Positions 32,094-41,247 of a stretch of DNA of 49,685 bases are shown here, in pieces. The notes under the pieces are model-generated. The model saw only the letters and a list, made by a program, of their open reading frames with translations, was not told where the DNA came from and made no database searches. The translations under genes and the position numbers were made by a program. The stretch's first letter is position 1, and each line of letters opens with the position of its first letter. Source of the DNA: an uncultured Verrucomicrobia subdivision 3 bacterium (lineage in GTDB: Bacteria; Verrucomicrobiota; Verrucomicrobiia; Limisphaerales; UBA8199); NCBI GenBank assembly GCA_903913865.1, contig CAIWMU010000150.1, forward strand, positions 1 to 49,685. Direction: 5' to 3'.

Positions 32094-33635
32094 TCACTCC
32101 TCGGAGCTTTTTGCCGGGAGGCTGGCGGGGCGGGCGGCCTGCCAGCCCGCCTTTCGTCTTGCGGAGAGTTCCTTCACCAGAACAGCACTTTCAGGACGCC
32201 CGGCAATGTTTTCGTTTTCCTGCGGGTCGGTGACATGGTCGTAAAGCTCAACGGCATCGACCTCGGAGGGATTCTTGCGGGAGACCCATTCGGTGAACCT
32301 GTAACGGTCTGTGCGCATGGAATAACCCATGAGGCTTGATCCTCCTGATGTTCCCTTGGTTCGGGGATATTGACTGAAGGCAGCCGATTTCCAAGGTTGC
32401 TTCGGGTTCTCGAGCAGTGGCTTGAAACTGATGCCTTCCAGGTGCGCAGGAAGCGGCAATCCGGCGAGCTCCGACAGGGTGGGATAGATGTCCACATATT
32501 CGACCAGGGCATCTGAGCGGGCCCCGGCGTTTTTCATTCCCGGAACGGAGAGAATCAAGGGGGCATTGACGTCGTTCTCGACGTTGCTGTGTTTGCACCA
32601 GGCGTCGTGCTCCCCAAGTTTCCAGCCATGATCCCCCCACAGAATGATGATGGTGTTCTTTCGCAGCCCCAGGCGGTCCAATTCATCAAGCACCTTGCCA
32701 ACTTGAGCATCCATGTAGCTGATCGCAGCATAGTATCCATGTTTCAATTGCCGGGCGAGATCGTCCGGAATTGAGCCTGGCGGGATTCCGTGATAAGAGC
32801 GCATCTCACCTCCAGGCAGCACCGCATAGTCAGGGGCATTTCTTGGCCGGAACTTGTTGGTCGCCAGAACGATTTTGGCCGGGTCATAGAGGTCCCAATA
32901 CTTCTTAGGGGAGACAAAGGGGAGATGTGGTTTCACGAAGCCGACGGCGAGAAAGAAGGGGGCGGACTTGTGGCTGAGTTCCCCCAGTGTTTCAACAGCC
33001 AACGATGCCACCTTGCCGTCGGTGTAGGTGTCATCCGAAACGTCCGCAGACTCAAATGCCGGGCCGCGGGAATTGGGTCCGGTCCTCGCAACACCCTTTT
33101 TCCCGGGGCGGTCGCCATCAGGTTCCCCCGCAAACTGCCGCTGGTTCAAAATAAGGTTCTCCCTGAGGGCATAGGCGACGGCCCTCGGGTTTTGCCAGGG
33201 AACCGACCAGGTGGCCGGATCGTCATAGCCACCGTGATAAATCTTGCCCATCCCCTGCACGAAGTAACCGTTCTGCTTGAAGTGCTGGCCCAGGGTGACG
33301 ACATCCGGAAGTGCTTTCCGAAAGTGGGTCACCAGATCCCAGACCTTGGTCGTATCAGGTCTGGTCCCGGTCATGAGGCTGCTGCGTGTAGGTGAACAAA
33401 CCGCCTGCTGGCAGTAGGCGCGGTTGAAAACCATCCCCCCACGGGCAATCCGGTCAATGTTGGGACTCTTGATGTAATCCCTGCCGTAACAACCCAACTC
33501 AGGGCGAAGGTCATCCACGGCGATGAACAGAATGTTGGGCTTTGAAGCCTGCGTTTCACCTGCCGAAATACCAGGGCAGCAGCAGGAGAGCAGCAATACC
33601 GCTGCAACGCTCGCCATGCGGACGGTCCGGTTCAT
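32094..33635 (-). CDS. secreted sulfatase (choline-sulfatase/iduronate-2-sulfatase type)
   Basis: 513 residues. A signal peptide (about 5-26) precedes the sulfatase fold: the calcium ligands in NILFIAVDDLRPELG (D41, D42) and the activation motif C80-S-P-T-R84 followed by SSLMTGTRPD. Cys80 must be converted to formylglycine by a separate enzyme; no such gene lies in this window. Also present are GKIYHGGYDDPATW, SPFFLAVGFVKPHLPF-like region near 210, and TIIILWGDHGWKLGEHDAWC with the second metal-binding Asp-His. The substrate is likely a sulfated glycan, from the neighbouring genes. A cysteine-rich stretch in the signal region (LLSCCCPG) could be a lipobox, so it may be a lipoprotein. The HEAT gene begins 27 nt upstream. 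Confidence 0.9.
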   Translation of the reverse strand: MNRTVRMASVAAVLLLSCCCPGISAGETQASKPNILFIAVDDLRPELGCYGRDYIKSPNIDRIARGGMVFNRAYCQQAVCSPTRSSLMTGTRPDTTKVWDLVTHFRKALPDVVTLGQHFKQNGYFVQGMGKIYHGGYDDPATWSVPWQNPRAVAYALRENLILNQRQFAGEPDGDRPGKKGVARTGPNSRGPAFESADVSDDTYTDGKVASLAVETLGELSHKSAPFFLAVGFVKPHLPFVSPKKYWDLYDPAKIVLATNKFRPRNAPDYAVLPGGEMRSYHGIPPGSIPDDLARQLKHGYYAAISYMDAQVGKVLDELDRLGLRKNTIIILWGDHGWKLGEHDAWCKHSNVENDVNAPLILSVPGMKNAGARSDALVEYVDIYPTLSELAGLPLPAHLEGISFKPLLENPKQPWKSAAFSQYPRTKGTSGGSSLMGYSMRTDRYRFTEWVSRKNPSEVDAVELYDHVTDPQENENIAGRPESAVLVKELSARRKAGWQAARPASLPAKSSEE

Positions 33636-33662
33636 TGTAAAGGGGCTGACCGGTCGATCAAG

Positions 33663-35654
33663 TTAGGGCTGGCTTGCCTTGGCTTTGGCCTGCTGAAGCA
33701 GTTGCTCAGCACGTGTCTTGATTGTGGGACTTCCTGCCTCACGAACCACCTGTTCCAGGGAGGGCAGAACGAGTTCCAGTTCCGGCTTCTTGGCCTGAAG
33801 TGCCTTCTCTGCAATCCGCAGAACTCCGTTTTGGGCCTCCTCTGCCACACTTGCATCTCCCAGATGGGGGCGAATCAGCTCCAGCGCAAGCGGGGAGCCT
33901 ATTCCGCCCAGCACGGAGAGCAGAAGCTTCTTTTCCTCTGGTTGTTGTGCGAGGGTCTGTGCCTGCTTGCACAAATCCAAACGCTGCTCCGGTTTGAGAT
34001 CCGACTCCGTGACAAGCCTCATGTAACTCCTGAGGCAGAGCATCTTCTCCGTGGCATCGGACGTGGATTGAGCCAATTTCAAAAGGTCCGGCGCTGCGTC
34101 GAGGCTGTTCCAGGCGCCAAGTGAACGGATCGCAGCAGAGTGGATTTCCTGGGTGCTGCTGCCGATCGCATCGCGCACGGTACGCAGCGCGTTGGTCCCG
34201 CCTATCGCAGTCAGAATGTTCAGCATGGACTTTTGCTGGGGCAGTCCGCCCAGAGTCCACGCTCCTGAGATGAGCGATGCCGCCGATTCACGATCCCTTG
34301 CCCTAAGGCTAAGAGTCGTCATGGTCTGTTCGGAAGCCTCCAGGTCTGCAGCCACGCTTGATTGGAGGAAGATCTTCATCGGTTCTGATGCGTTTTCAGA
34401 TGGCGCGAGGTCAGCCAGCTTTTTGATGGCCAACACCCGCAGGGTCGGCTCCGATCCCCGCGCAAGCCGCACGACCTGATCGTAGGCACCCAGCATTCTT
34501 CGGCGTGCGGCCAGTTCGAGGCCCATCGTGGCGGTCTCGACATTTTGGTTGGTCAGCATGCGGTTAATCATGGATTCGACATCCGGGGATGGCGTTGCGA
34601 CGAACGCCTCACGAGCCAGGTTAGCGACGTCCTTATCGGAGTCGTTGATGAAGGCGGACAGAAACGGCAGTGTGGAGGGGGTCCCGATCTGGCCCAGAGA
34701 TTTGATTGCGGCTATTCGCGCATCGTGATTGGGGCGTTGTGCCGCGATTGCAGCGAGTGGGCCGACGGCAATGGCATCACGCCGAATCCCAATCGTCTGG
34801 ATCAGCAGAATCTGCCGATCTCCTGAAGCGCTCTTCATCGCCGCGATCAGAGCCTGCGACACCTCCGCATTAGTCAGCTCATGGGAAGTCCGGCACGCAG
34901 CCGCGAACTCAAGATAATTTGGGCCGGAGAGGGCTTCAGACAGGATTTGGACTGAAGACTTGGGCTCACTGCGGGCGCGCCCTCTAAGAACCGCGACCTT
35001 GAAGTGCGGAGGACCATCCTGATTTTTGAGCCATTCGTAAATGGCCGCAGCCTTGGCATCTTTCTTATCAGCGAGAAATCGGTCCGCGCAGCGCAGCAAG
35101 CCTTCCCTGAAGGCGGGTAGATTTGTCGACGCTGTCCTGGAGTATACCGCTTCGAGTGCGGTTACCGCCGATCCACCGCCAATTTTTCCGAGTGCCCGGG
35201 CCGCCGCTTGTGCAACGTCAGGATTCGGGCCTGCCAGAAAAGGCTTCAGGCTCCCCACCGCACTTTCATCGTGGCGGACTCCGATGCTCGTGATCACTCC
35301 CATCAGGTTCCTGCCCTGAGCGGTCTTAAGGGCCTGTCGCAGGGCACGGTCCGGGCCTTTTCCCGGGATGGATTCCAACGCGTATCTGGCACTATGCGAC
35401 AACTTGTCGTCGTTTAGCAATTGGACCAGGGCCGGGATCGCTTCCGCTGTCCCCACACGGCTCAACTCGCGGCACGCATCGACCTTTTCCTTCAGTTCTG
35501 CCCCCGATTTGAGGACGGCAATCCATTTTGCCTCGTTGCCTGCGGTGCTCGCGCTCCCCTGGGCCTTGCCTGGCAGAACAGACAGACAAAGAAGGAGAAC
35601 CACAAGAAATGCGGATCCGAATCGGCAGATGTTGGAGGATGAAGATGACCTCAT
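33663..35654 (-). CDS. secreted HEAT-repeat protein (copy 2)
   Basis: 663 residues. A signal peptide (FGSAFLVVLLLCLSVLPGKA) precedes HEAT repeats throughout (AIPALVQLLNDDKLSHSARY, GSAVTALEAVYSRTASTNLP, STLPFLSAFINDSDKDVANL and further copies). It is clearly related to the HEAT protein at 26735: both have the same opening pattern of a charged Cys-containing helix followed by ARYALE and RALRQAL/RALRRAL. It ends with the repeats, whereas copy 1 continues into a beta-rich C-terminal domain. The ATG 35654 was chosen for the clean signal peptide; an upstream ATG at 35693 is possible. It follows Gfo copy 2 and precedes the sulfatase. Confidence 0.8.
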   Translation of the reverse strand: MRSSSSSNICRFGSAFLVVLLLCLSVLPGKAQGSASTAGNEAKWIAVLKSGAELKEKVDACRELSRVGTAEAIPALVQLLNDDKLSHSARYALESIPGKGPDRALRQALKTAQGRNLMGVITSIGVRHDESAVGSLKPFLAGPNPDVAQAAARALGKIGGGSAVTALEAVYSRTASTNLPAFREGLLRCADRFLADKKDAKAAAIYEWLKNQDGPPHFKVAVLRGRARSEPKSSVQILSEALSGPNYLEFAAACRTSHELTNAEVSQALIAAMKSASGDRQILLIQTIGIRRDAIAVGPLAAIAAQRPNHDARIAAIKSLGQIGTPSTLPFLSAFINDSDKDVANLAREAFVATPSPDVESMINRMLTNQNVETATMGLELAARRRMLGAYDQVVRLARGSEPTLRVLAIKKLADLAPSENASEPMKIFLQSSVAADLEASEQTMTTLSLRARDRESAASLISGAWTLGGLPQQKSMLNILTAIGGTNALRTVRDAIGSSTQEIHSAAIRSLGAWNSLDAAPDLLKLAQSTSDATEKMLCLRSYMRLVTESDLKPEQRLDLCKQAQTLAQQPEEKKLLLSVLGGIGSPLALELIRPHLGDASVAEEAQNGVLRIAEKALQAKKPELELVLPSLEQVVREAGSPTIKTRAEQLLQQAKAKASQP

Positions 35655-35717
35655 GGTTGTCAAAATTCCTGTTGGAATGACTTGGGTTTTCATAGGTTGG
35701 TGGCGTCAAGGTTGGGT

Positions 35718-37070
35718 CTAGATGGTCCAGGGAGCACGCATGGCGCGGGAGCGCAGCCGGTTTGCGTCGGCATCATTTACAAACTCCTCCTTGGCGGGGT
35801 CGTATTTCATATCCCGTTTCAACCACATACAGATGTTTGCGGCATGCACGGTGGACATGGATCGGTGCATCATCTCGGGGTGGGCAACGGTTTGGCGCCG
35901 GGTCTTGATGCAGTTGAAATAGTCGCGGACGTGGCTCATGGGCCTTTGTGTCCGGGCCATGTAATCGTTCACCAGCTTTGAGAAATCGAGCAGAAGCTCA
36001 GGGGAGGACACATCCGGCTTTGAATATCCGTCTGCAACCGAGACCCAACCTTCTGTTCCCTCGTATCTGACTCCGCAGGAGCCGTGCCAGCCCTCCCTCT
36101 GGAGGACCATCTTGATGCCGTTGGCGAATCGGGTTTCCATGCCGTCTCCCGATTCGTTTTTCACGTAGGCATAATCCGTCGCCGCCGTGTCGGTTGCGCC
36201 GATTGCGACCTGACATTGGGCGAATGTGTGGGCGCCCCATTCGCCGATGCAGCTGGTGTGAAAATCGTAATGACCGCGCCAGCCGCCTCGGGTATAGGCG
36301 GAATTATAGGGCCGCCAGGGGCAGGGGCCCAGCCATTGATCCCAATCGACCTCATCCAGTGAGGGTTCCGGTTCGGCGGGCAGCCAGTCGTGCCTCATCT
36401 CAGCCGCATCCCAAGGAGCGATATGAGCCCGGACGGTATGAACCTGTCCCAGCCGTCCCGTGCGCAGTAGTTCGTTGGCGAACGTGAAATTATCCTCGCT
36501 CAGCCGCTGCGTGCCTGTCTGATAAACACGGCCATACCGCTTCGCCGTTTCAACCACAGCACGTCCCTCCGCAATCGTCATGGCAGACGGCTTTTCGGAG
36601 TAGACGTCCTTTCCGGCTCTCATCGCCATGATCGAGGCGAGCGCGTGCCAGCGGTCCCCGGTGGCGATCAGCAGGGCATCGATGTCGGTGCGGATGGCCA
36701 GAAATTCCCGAATGTCCCGATACATGGCGCAATCCGTATTGCCGTAGCGGTTGTCCACCATGCGCTTGATGGCTTCCCTCTGGCTCTTTTTGGCATCACA
36801 GATCGCCACGAACTGCATGTCTTTTTCAGGCAGCATCCAGTTCAGCACACCTGTTCCACGGGATCCTACGCCCAGTCCGCCGAACACAATCCGCTCGCTG
36901 GGGGGCACGGTGCCATTCAGCCCGAGTGCTGATCCTGGTATGATTGTGGGAAACGCAACCACCCCTGCGGCCAGACCACTCCGGCGCAGAAAAGCCCGTC
37001 GTGTCAGCTTGGAGTTCGTGGTAGTGGCCTCGTTGGTAAGGCTGGATGAAGATGGGAGCCGTTTTGACAT
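35718..37070 (-). CDS. Tat-exported Gfo/Idh/MocA oxidoreductase (copy 2)
   Basis: 450 residues. The Tat signal is TRRAFLRRSGLAAGVVAFPT, ending near PGSALG. The Rossmann motif is IVFGGLGVGSRGTGVLNWML, and VYSEKPSAMTIAEGRAVVET carries the EKP triad. The C-terminal domain has DQWLGPCPWRPYNSAYTRGG and HTSCIGEWGAHTFAQCQVAI. It is related to copy 1 in length, order and motifs, and is followed in the same way by a HEAT gene. The product is periplasmic, with bound NAD(P) likely. The start ATG 37070 gives a long Ser/Thr-rich leader before the Tat motif. It is the first gene of the minus-strand island, so the promoter should be in the 160-nt gap shared with gnd. Confidence 0.88.
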   Translation of the reverse strand: MSKRLPSSSSLTNEATTTNSKLTRRAFLRRSGLAAGVVAFPTIIPGSALGLNGTVPPSERIVFGGLGVGSRGTGVLNWMLPEKDMQFVAICDAKKSQREAIKRMVDNRYGNTDCAMYRDIREFLAIRTDIDALLIATGDRWHALASIMAMRAGKDVYSEKPSAMTIAEGRAVVETAKRYGRVYQTGTQRLSEDNFTFANELLRTGRLGQVHTVRAHIAPWDAAEMRHDWLPAEPEPSLDEVDWDQWLGPCPWRPYNSAYTRGGWRGHYDFHTSCIGEWGAHTFAQCQVAIGATDTAATDYAYVKNESGDGMETRFANGIKMVLQREGWHGSCGVRYEGTEGWVSVADGYSKPDVSSPELLLDFSKLVNDYMARTQRPMSHVRDYFNCIKTRRQTVAHPEMMHRSMSTVHAANICMWLKRDMKYDPAKEEFVNDADANRLRSRAMRAPWTI

Positions 37071-37229
37071 GGGCCAAGCCTAACCGCATCCCCTCGGGGA
37101 AAGCAAACTGCTTTTTCCTAGCGCTGGGTTCCGCTTTTTGTATCGTCGGAGCAGGGGATCTTTGAGTTCACCCTTCCCTCAAAACCGTGGAAAGGTGAAA
37201 GTGTCCCCATTCGGGAAGCAAACTTATCT

Positions 37230-38684
37230 ATGGAACCAAAAGCTGACATCGCAGTCATTGGACTGGCGGTAATGGGCCAGAACCTGATTTTGAACATGAA
37301 CGACCATGGCTACACCGTGGTTGCCTACAACCGGACCGTCTCAAAAGTTGATGATTTCCTATCCAAGGAGGCCAAGGGAACCAATGTAATTGGAGCCCGG
37401 TCCATCGAGGAAATGGTTTCGATGCTTAAGCGTCCCCGGAGGGTGATGCTCATGGTGAAAGCGGGCCAGGCTGTGGATGAGTTCATCGACCAGGTTCTTC
37501 CACATCTTGAACAGGGGGATATCATTATTGATGGCGGCAACTCGCTGTTCGATGACACGATGCGCCGGACAAAGTATGTCGAAAGCAAGGGCCTCCTCTA
37601 CATCGGCACGGGCGTTTCCGGCGGGGAGGAGGGGGCTCGGCGCGGCCCCAGCATCATGCCTGGAGGATCTCCTGCGGCATGGCCTCATGTGAAGGATATT
37701 TTCCAAGCCATCTCCGCCAAAGTGGATGGGGGCGCGGCCTGCTGCGATTGGGTCGGGGAGAACGGTGCCGGCCATTATGTCAAAATGGTCCACAACGGCA
37801 TTGAATACGGAGACATGCAACTCATCTGCGAAGCCTACAACCTGATGAGAACCGGGTTGGGCATGACCGCGGGGGAGATTCATGAGGTTTTTGCCAGCTG
37901 GCAGGAGGGGGAACTCAACTCCTACCTGGTGGAAATCACTCGCGATATTCTCGCCTTCAAGGACGCCGATGGGCAGCCTTTGGTGGACAAAATTCTCGAT
38001 ACTGCGGGCCAGAAGGGCACCGGCAAATGGACCGTCATGTCCTCGCAGGAACTGGGCATCCCCATCACATTGATCGCTGAAGCGGTTTATGCGCGCATGA
38101 TTTCAGCTTTCAAGGACCAGCGGGTTGTTGCGAGTGGAAAGTTGCGGGGTCCAAATCCCGTTATCAAGGGTGACCGCGCGAAAATTGTTGAGGACATCCG
38201 TCGCGCCCTCTATGCCTCCAAGATTGTTTCCTACGCACAGGGTTACATGCTGATGCGCGCTGCGGCCGCTCAATACAAGTGGAACCTCAACTACGGTGGC
38301 ATAGCTCTCATGTGGAGGGGGGGGTGCATCATTCGCAGCGTCTTTCTCGGCAGGATCAAGGAGGCCTTCGACAAGAACTCCAAGCTGCAGAATCTGATGC
38401 TGGATCCGTTCTTCCGGAAGGCTCTCAACGCTTCCCATCGGTCCTGGCGCAATGTTGTGGCAACAGCCGTGAAGAAAGGAATTCCCGTTCCAGCACTGGG
38501 AACGGCCCTTGCCTTCTATGACGGTTACCGGACGGAGCGTCTGCCAGCCAATCTGCTCCAGGCCCAGCGGGACTATTTCGGGGCGCACACCTATGAACGG
38601 GTTGACCAGCCCCGGGGGCAGTTCTTTCACACCAATTGGACAGGGCGTGGTGGAGATACCGCCTCAAGCACCTACACGGTCTGA
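37230..38684 (+). CDS. gnd: 6-phosphogluconate dehydrogenase (decarboxylating)
   Basis: 484 residues, the usual length of the long-chain form. Motifs: IGLAVMGQNLILNMNDHGY (NADP-binding GxAxMGxN), IIIDGGNSLFDDTMRR, GTGVSGGEEGARRGPSIMPG, and the catalytic K185 and N189 in HYVKMVHNGIEYGDMQLI. The enzyme oxidises and decarboxylates 6-phosphogluconate to ribulose 5-phosphate with NADP in the pentose phosphate pathway. The C-terminal tail (HTNWTGRGGDTASSTYTV) reaches into the neighbouring subunit of the dimer. It is a single gene with a terminator-like hairpin 57 nt behind its stop. Its position between oxidoreductase islands may be only chance. Confidence 0.97.
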   Translation: MEPKADIAVIGLAVMGQNLILNMNDHGYTVVAYNRTVSKVDDFLSKEAKGTNVIGARSIEEMVSMLKRPRRVMLMVKAGQAVDEFIDQVLPHLEQGDIIIDGGNSLFDDTMRRTKYVESKGLLYIGTGVSGGEEGARRGPSIMPGGSPAAWPHVKDIFQAISAKVDGGAACCDWVGENGAGHYVKMVHNGIEYGDMQLICEAYNLMRTGLGMTAGEIHEVFASWQEGELNSYLVEITRDILAFKDADGQPLVDKILDTAGQKGTGKWTVMSSQELGIPITLIAEAVYARMISAFKDQRVVASGKLRGPNPVIKGDRAKIVEDIRRALYASKIVSYAQGYMLMRAAAAQYKWNLNYGGIALMWRGGCIIRSVFLGRIKEAFDKNSKLQNLMLDPFFRKALNASHRSWRNVVATAVKKGIPVPALGTALAFYDGYRTERLPANLLQAQRDYFGAHTYERVDQPRGQFFHTNWTGRGGDTASSTYTV

Positions 38685-38740
38685 CCGCAGCAAGGTGTAG
38701 GTCCGCTGATTTTTCCAGTGGCGGCTTACTTTTGGAACAG

Positions 38741-38768
38741 ACCCGCCGCCAACGACGCGGCGGCGGGT
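38741..38768 (+). terminator. GC-rich hairpin behind gnd
   Basis: ACCCGCCGCC (38741-38750), an 8-nt loop, and the perfect complement GGCGGCGGGT (38759-38768), then GTTTC. It is 57 nt after the gnd stop and just before the promoter of the ThuA operon, so a terminator is likely, although the T-run is short. Confidence 0.65.
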
Positions 38769-38784
38769 GTTTCAAATTGCTGGC

Positions 38785-38812
38785 TTGATTCGCCTGCGGT
38801 TCGCAACATAAT
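38785..38812 (+). promoter_or_regulatory. possible sigma70-type promoter of the ThuA/Gfo operon
   Basis: TTGATT (38785-38790), a 16-nt spacer and CATAAT (38807-38812) lie just behind the gnd terminator hairpin. The -10 matches five of six consensus bases. Transcription would start near 38819, about 70 nt before ATG 38890. Confidence 0.45.
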
Positions 38813-38889
38813 CATTGGCATCAACCGCGTCGAGAGTCGTTTCCCGGGTGGCTGATGAATGGTAGCTTGGTCGTTTGCGTCAAAAACTT

Positions 38890-39675
38890 ATGCACAACGG
38901 TTTTCGTTCCTGCTTGCTGGTGTTTATCGCCCTTTTGGGGTTGGTATTTCCCCGGTTCGTCAATTCAGCCCCGCCTGAAGCCCGGACAGTTCTGGTTTAC
39001 ACCAAAAACCAGGTTGCAAAAGGTTTGTTTGTCCATGACAACATAGCCGCAAGCTCTGCAGCCCTTCAAAAACTCGGCAAGGATAATGGTTTCTCGGTCG
39101 AGGTGAGTGAGGATCCTGCGATCTTCACATCGGCCAAACTGAAGAAGTATCGCGCCATAGTTTTCAACAACACGAACAACGAAATCTTTGAAACTGAGGA
39201 GCAGAAGGCTGCGTTTCAGGCCTTCATTCGTAGTGGCGGAGGAGTGGTCGGACTCCATTCTGCCACAGGTTCCATGCGCAAATGGCCATACTTTTGGCAG
39301 GTCATGGGTGGCAAATTCGCGAGGCACGCCAAGTTCCAAAAGTTCACCCTGATCGTCAAGGATGCGAAGCACCCGTCCACCACCCATCTCCCCGCCACTT
39401 TTGAGTGGAGCGATGAGTTTTACTATGTGGACAACATCCCCGATGGTCGGCATGTCCTGCTTGTTGGAGATCTGAAACACGTTGATGATCCCGGCAAGGA
39501 CAAGTTTCCGGGCACGGCCTTTGGTGATGAATACCCGCTCGCGTGGACTCAGACGTTCGACGGGGGACGCCAGTTTTACACATCCCTGGGTCACAAGATA
39601 GAGCACTATTCAGATCCCCGGCTCACCAGCCACATCCTCGGAGGTTTGCTCTGGGTGATGGGTGATTCCAAATAG
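38890..39675 (+). CDS. secreted ThuA-domain protein (second in window)
   Basis: 261 residues with a signal peptide (FRSCLLVFIALLGLVFPRFV, cleavage near NSAPP). The ThuA fold is clear: RTVLVYTKNQVAKGLFVHDN, YRAIVFNNTNNEIFETEEQK, RSGGGVVGLHSATGSMRKWP, and near the end PLAWTQTFDGGRQFYTSLGH. It is of the type common in Planctomycetes and Verrucomicrobia next to Gfo oxidoreductases, where it probably acts on oxidised or ketosugar intermediates. It is only moderately similar to the ThuA protein at 9344. ATG 38890 was chosen over TTG 38875. A Tat-exported Gfo oxidoreductase gene follows at 55 nt, and a third gene after that. Confidence 0.85.
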   Translation: MHNGFRSCLLVFIALLGLVFPRFVNSAPPEARTVLVYTKNQVAKGLFVHDNIAASSAALQKLGKDNGFSVEVSEDPAIFTSAKLKKYRAIVFNNTNNEIFETEEQKAAFQAFIRSGGGVVGLHSATGSMRKWPYFWQVMGGKFARHAKFQKFTLIVKDAKHPSTTHLPATFEWSDEFYYVDNIPDGRHVLLVGDLKHVDDPGKDKFPGTAFGDEYPLAWTQTFDGGRQFYTSLGHKIEHYSDPRLTSHILGGLLWVMGDSK

Positions 39676-39730
39676 TGAAATCCGTCGATTGCGCCAGACA
39701 ACCCCCACCGCAAACATCTCCTTATAAAAT

Positions 39731-41128
39731 ATGAAAAGAATTCTGCGTCCGTCCCGAAGGCAGTTTTTGAAGGTCGCCCTGGCAGGTGCCTCCGGCTCGT
39801 TGGTGTTTCCTGCGATTGTGCCCTCCTCTGTATTCGGCCAAAATGCGCCCAGCAACCGCATCAATATCGGTCAAATCGGGTGCGGACGCATCGGTCACAC
39901 AATGGACATGCCCGGGATTCTCAAGCATGACATCGCCCGGATCGTCGCCGTATGCGATCTGGATTCAAGGAGGGCTGGCCTGGCCAAAAAGCTTGTCGAA
40001 GACCACTACGCCAAGGCGAAGGGAAGTTCGACCGCAGTCAGTTGCAAGGTCTATGGGGATTACCGGGAATTGCTGAAAGATCCCGGTATCGACGCCATTG
40101 CCATCAGCACTCCGGACCATTGGCATGCGGAGCCCGTTGTGGCCGGGGCACTGGCCGGAAAGGATATCTATGTGCAAAAGCCACTCACGATGACTCTGGA
40201 GGAGGGTCGCCTCGTCAGCGATATCGTGGGGAAGCAGAAGCGTGCATTTCAAATTGGCAGCCAGCAGCGGTCCGGTTCCCAGTTCCGGCTTGCCTGCGAA
40301 CTGGTTCGCAACGGCCGGATTGGAAAGCTCCACACCGTCAAAATTGGTCTTCCTGTGGATCCCGCCGGCGTGATCGAACCGGAGATGCCGGTTCCCTCCA
40401 ATCTCAACTACGACACGTGGCTCGGCTGCACTCCGAAAGTCTACTACACAGAAAATCGGGTGCATCCCCAGAAGAGCATCACGGACCGCCCCGGTTTTTT
40501 GCGCATTGAAGCCCACTGTCTTGGAATGATCACGGGTTGGGGTTCCCATCATGTCGATATCGCACATTGGGGAATGGGTACCGAATTCACCGGGCCGATC
40601 GAGGCGGAGGGCAGGGCGGAATTTCCAAAGGATGGTCTGTGGAATGTGCACGGCCCCTACCACATTGAGATGAAGTATGCCAACGGGGTCACGATGGTCA
40701 TTGATAACACCTTTGTGAATGGAGTCCGGTTCGAGGGTTCCGAGGGATGGATTTTTGTAAGCCGGGGCGGCGAGAAGGCGACTGCGAGTGATCCAGCCAG
40801 TGCGTTCGGCAAGGCGCTTGAAGCCAGCAATCCAGTGATTTTGAACACCAAACTTGGGCCGAACGATCTCCATCTTCCGGTCAGTCCCGACCACCATCTT
40901 AACTGGCTCCAGAGCATCAAATCCAGGAAGCCGGCTGTGACCACCCCGGAGGAAGCCCACCGGTCCACAAGCGCGTGCATCATCGGTTGGATCTCCATGA
41001 AACTGGGCCGCAAGCTGAGATGGGACCCCGCAGCTGAAAAGTTCATCGGCGATCCTGAGGCGAACGCCCTCTGTTCCCGGATTGAGCGCGCTCCTTACGG
41101 GGTCAAGAACCTGCTGAAAAAAAGCTAA
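39731..41128 (+). CDS. Tat-exported Gfo/Idh/MocA oxidoreductase (third in window)
   Basis: 465 residues. The Tat signal is RPSRRQFLKVALAGASGSLV, ending near SSVFGQ. Rossmann motif: INIGQIGCGRIGHTMDMPGI. The EKP motif reads IYVQKPLTMTLEEGRLVSDI, with Gln in place of Glu; this variant is common among exported members of these phyla. SNLNYDTWLGCTPKVYYTEN and GWGSHHVDIAHWGMGTEFTG form the conserved C-terminal region with the usual His-x-x-Asp-x-x-x-Trp. The enzyme works on a sugar in the periplasm; the substrate is not known. It is not a close copy of the other two in the window, which share the ALG ending and EKP. It lies between a ThuA gene and an oxidoreductase-like gene on the same strand. 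Confidence 0.88.
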   Translation: MKRILRPSRRQFLKVALAGASGSLVFPAIVPSSVFGQNAPSNRINIGQIGCGRIGHTMDMPGILKHDIARIVAVCDLDSRRAGLAKKLVEDHYAKAKGSSTAVSCKVYGDYRELLKDPGIDAIAISTPDHWHAEPVVAGALAGKDIYVQKPLTMTLEEGRLVSDIVGKQKRAFQIGSQQRSGSQFRLACELVRNGRIGKLHTVKIGLPVDPAGVIEPEMPVPSNLNYDTWLGCTPKVYYTENRVHPQKSITDRPGFLRIEAHCLGMITGWGSHHVDIAHWGMGTEFTGPIEAEGRAEFPKDGLWNVHGPYHIEMKYANGVTMVIDNTFVNGVRFEGSEGWIFVSRGGEKATASDPASAFGKALEASNPVILNTKLGPNDLHLPVSPDHHLNWLQSIKSRKPAVTTPEEAHRSTSACIIGWISMKLGRKLRWDPAAEKFIGDPEANALCSRIERAPYGVKNLLKKS

Positions 41129-41247
41129 CCTCAGAGGGGAAACCGTCTCCATCATGCAGTCGATTCCTGAATGAGCCCATACGGAGTTCAAGTTTGCGCT
41201 CCTGTTTGGTTGCGGCATGCCCTGATCCACTCTCGATACCTCATACT

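Noticed and set aside
39965-41230. 421-codon open frame on the minus strand
   Set aside because: It is antisense to the third Gfo oxidoreductase, whose motifs are unmistakable, and its own translation has no recognisable domain.
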